IMG/VR virus record: IMGVR_UViG_3300034520_000162 | Span: 1 to 20,073 of that record | Source: a virus | Strand: one strand, 5' to 3' | Length of the DNA: 20,073 bases | Shown here: piece after piece, positions 19,740 through 20,073 of the stretch | How positions within the stretch are numbered: position 1 is the stretch's first letter | How the letters are laid out: every line of letters begins with the position of its first letter | Translations under genes and position numbers: made by a program | The notes under the pieces: model-generated | What the model saw: only the letters and a program-made list of their open reading frames with translations | Databases searched by the model: none | Told to the model about the DNA's origin: nothing

Positions 19740-20073
19740 ATGGCGGAAGAATTAGGAACATTACAGGTAAAAATAGGTATGGACTCAAGCGGTTTTCAAC
19801 AAGGTGTAACTACTATTTCCAGACAATTAAAAGTATTACAATCCGATTTAAAGGCGCAGTTAGCACAGTTTGGAGAAAATCAAAAGGGATTAGAGGCACT
19901 CAAAGTAAAATATGATTCATTGACGCAGCAAATCGAATTACAAAAACAAAAAGTAGACGCTTTGGCAATGGCATATCAGAAGAGCGTAGAAGAAAAAGGG
20001 GCAGACGCTAAAGCAACGCAAGAATTGGCAATAAAGTTAAACAATGCTAAAGCAGAATTAGCCAGGATGGAAA
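19740..20073 (+). CDS. Tape measure protein, N-terminal part (cut by window end)
   Basis: Determines tail length. ATG 19740 follows AGGTGGTGAG at 19728-19737. The 111 visible residues start MAEELGTLQVKIGMDSSGFQ, the usual start of siphophage tape measure proteins, followed by a long charged coiled coil (VTTISRQLKVLQSDLKAQLA and following). The frame is open to the window edge. Position after the chaperones confirms the identification. Confidence 0.92.
   Translation, partial: MAEELGTLQVKIGMDSSGFQQGVTTISRQLKVLQSDLKAQLAQFGENQKGLEALKVKYDSLTQQIELQKQKVDALAMAYQKSVEEKGADAKATQELAIKLNNAKAELARME

Noticed and set aside
1-20073. tRNA or rRNA genes
   Set aside because: No cloverleaf-like GC-rich segment with a TTCGA-type arm was found on either strand by eye.

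Overview
This window looks like the left part of a prophage in a low-G+C Firmicutes chromosome, most likely a clostridial host. The DNA is strongly A/T-rich, all credible genes are on the + strand, Shine-Dalgarno sites are strong, and one perfect sigma-A-type promoter is visible. The first 131 bases are the end of a broken ComM/YifB (Mg-chelatase-like) reading frame. It loses similarity just before the Walker A loop, so the prophage appears to be inserted inside comM. No integrase, repressor or lysis gene lies in the window; they would sit beyond the right edge. Layout: (1) 168-1281, two unknown small proteins and a winged-helix (HTH_36-like) protein; (2) 1282-1931, a 650-base noncoding stretch; (3) 1932-3076, a small XRE-like HTH protein, a Lys-rich peptide and a possibly DHH-like phosphoesterase; (4) 3077-6176, a TTGACA-17-TATAAT promoter, a structured leader and a 923-aa single-chain two-barrel RNA polymerase of the YonO/QDE-1 type with the catalytic signature GGADFDGD; (5) 6177-8480, a protein with two tandem winged-helix domains, followed by about 1 kb of noncoding DNA with 22-bp iterons, a DnaA-trio-like A/T array, and a repeat family of GC-TAWC-GC hairpins; (6) 8481-10199, small early/middle proteins and an HNH endonuclease; (7) 10200-20073, the packaging and morphogenesis cluster. 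The morphogenesis cluster is HK97-like: candidate cos site, zinc-ribbon HNH protein, TerS (P27 family), TerL, small membrane protein, portal, prohead protease with an extra N-terminal domain, HK97-fold major capsid protein, four head-tail connector/tail completion proteins, phi13-type major tail protein, tail assembly chaperones joined by a -1 programmed frameshift (A AAA AAG plus a hairpin), and the start of the tape measure protein. How the parts may work together (inference): host RNA polymerase would transcribe the two-barrel polymerase gene from the 3193 promoter, perhaps tuned by a convergent antisense promoter at 3301-3273. The winged-helix protein and the iteron/trio region are a candidate replication origin. 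The late cluster contains several intrinsic terminators and no recognisable sigma-A promoter, which would fit transcription by the phage's own polymerase or an antitermination system. The most interesting items are the polymerase, the origin-like region, the duplicated noncoding RNA-like module (hairpins plus long-range GGGAAAUA/UAUUUCCC pairing), and the frameshift signal.
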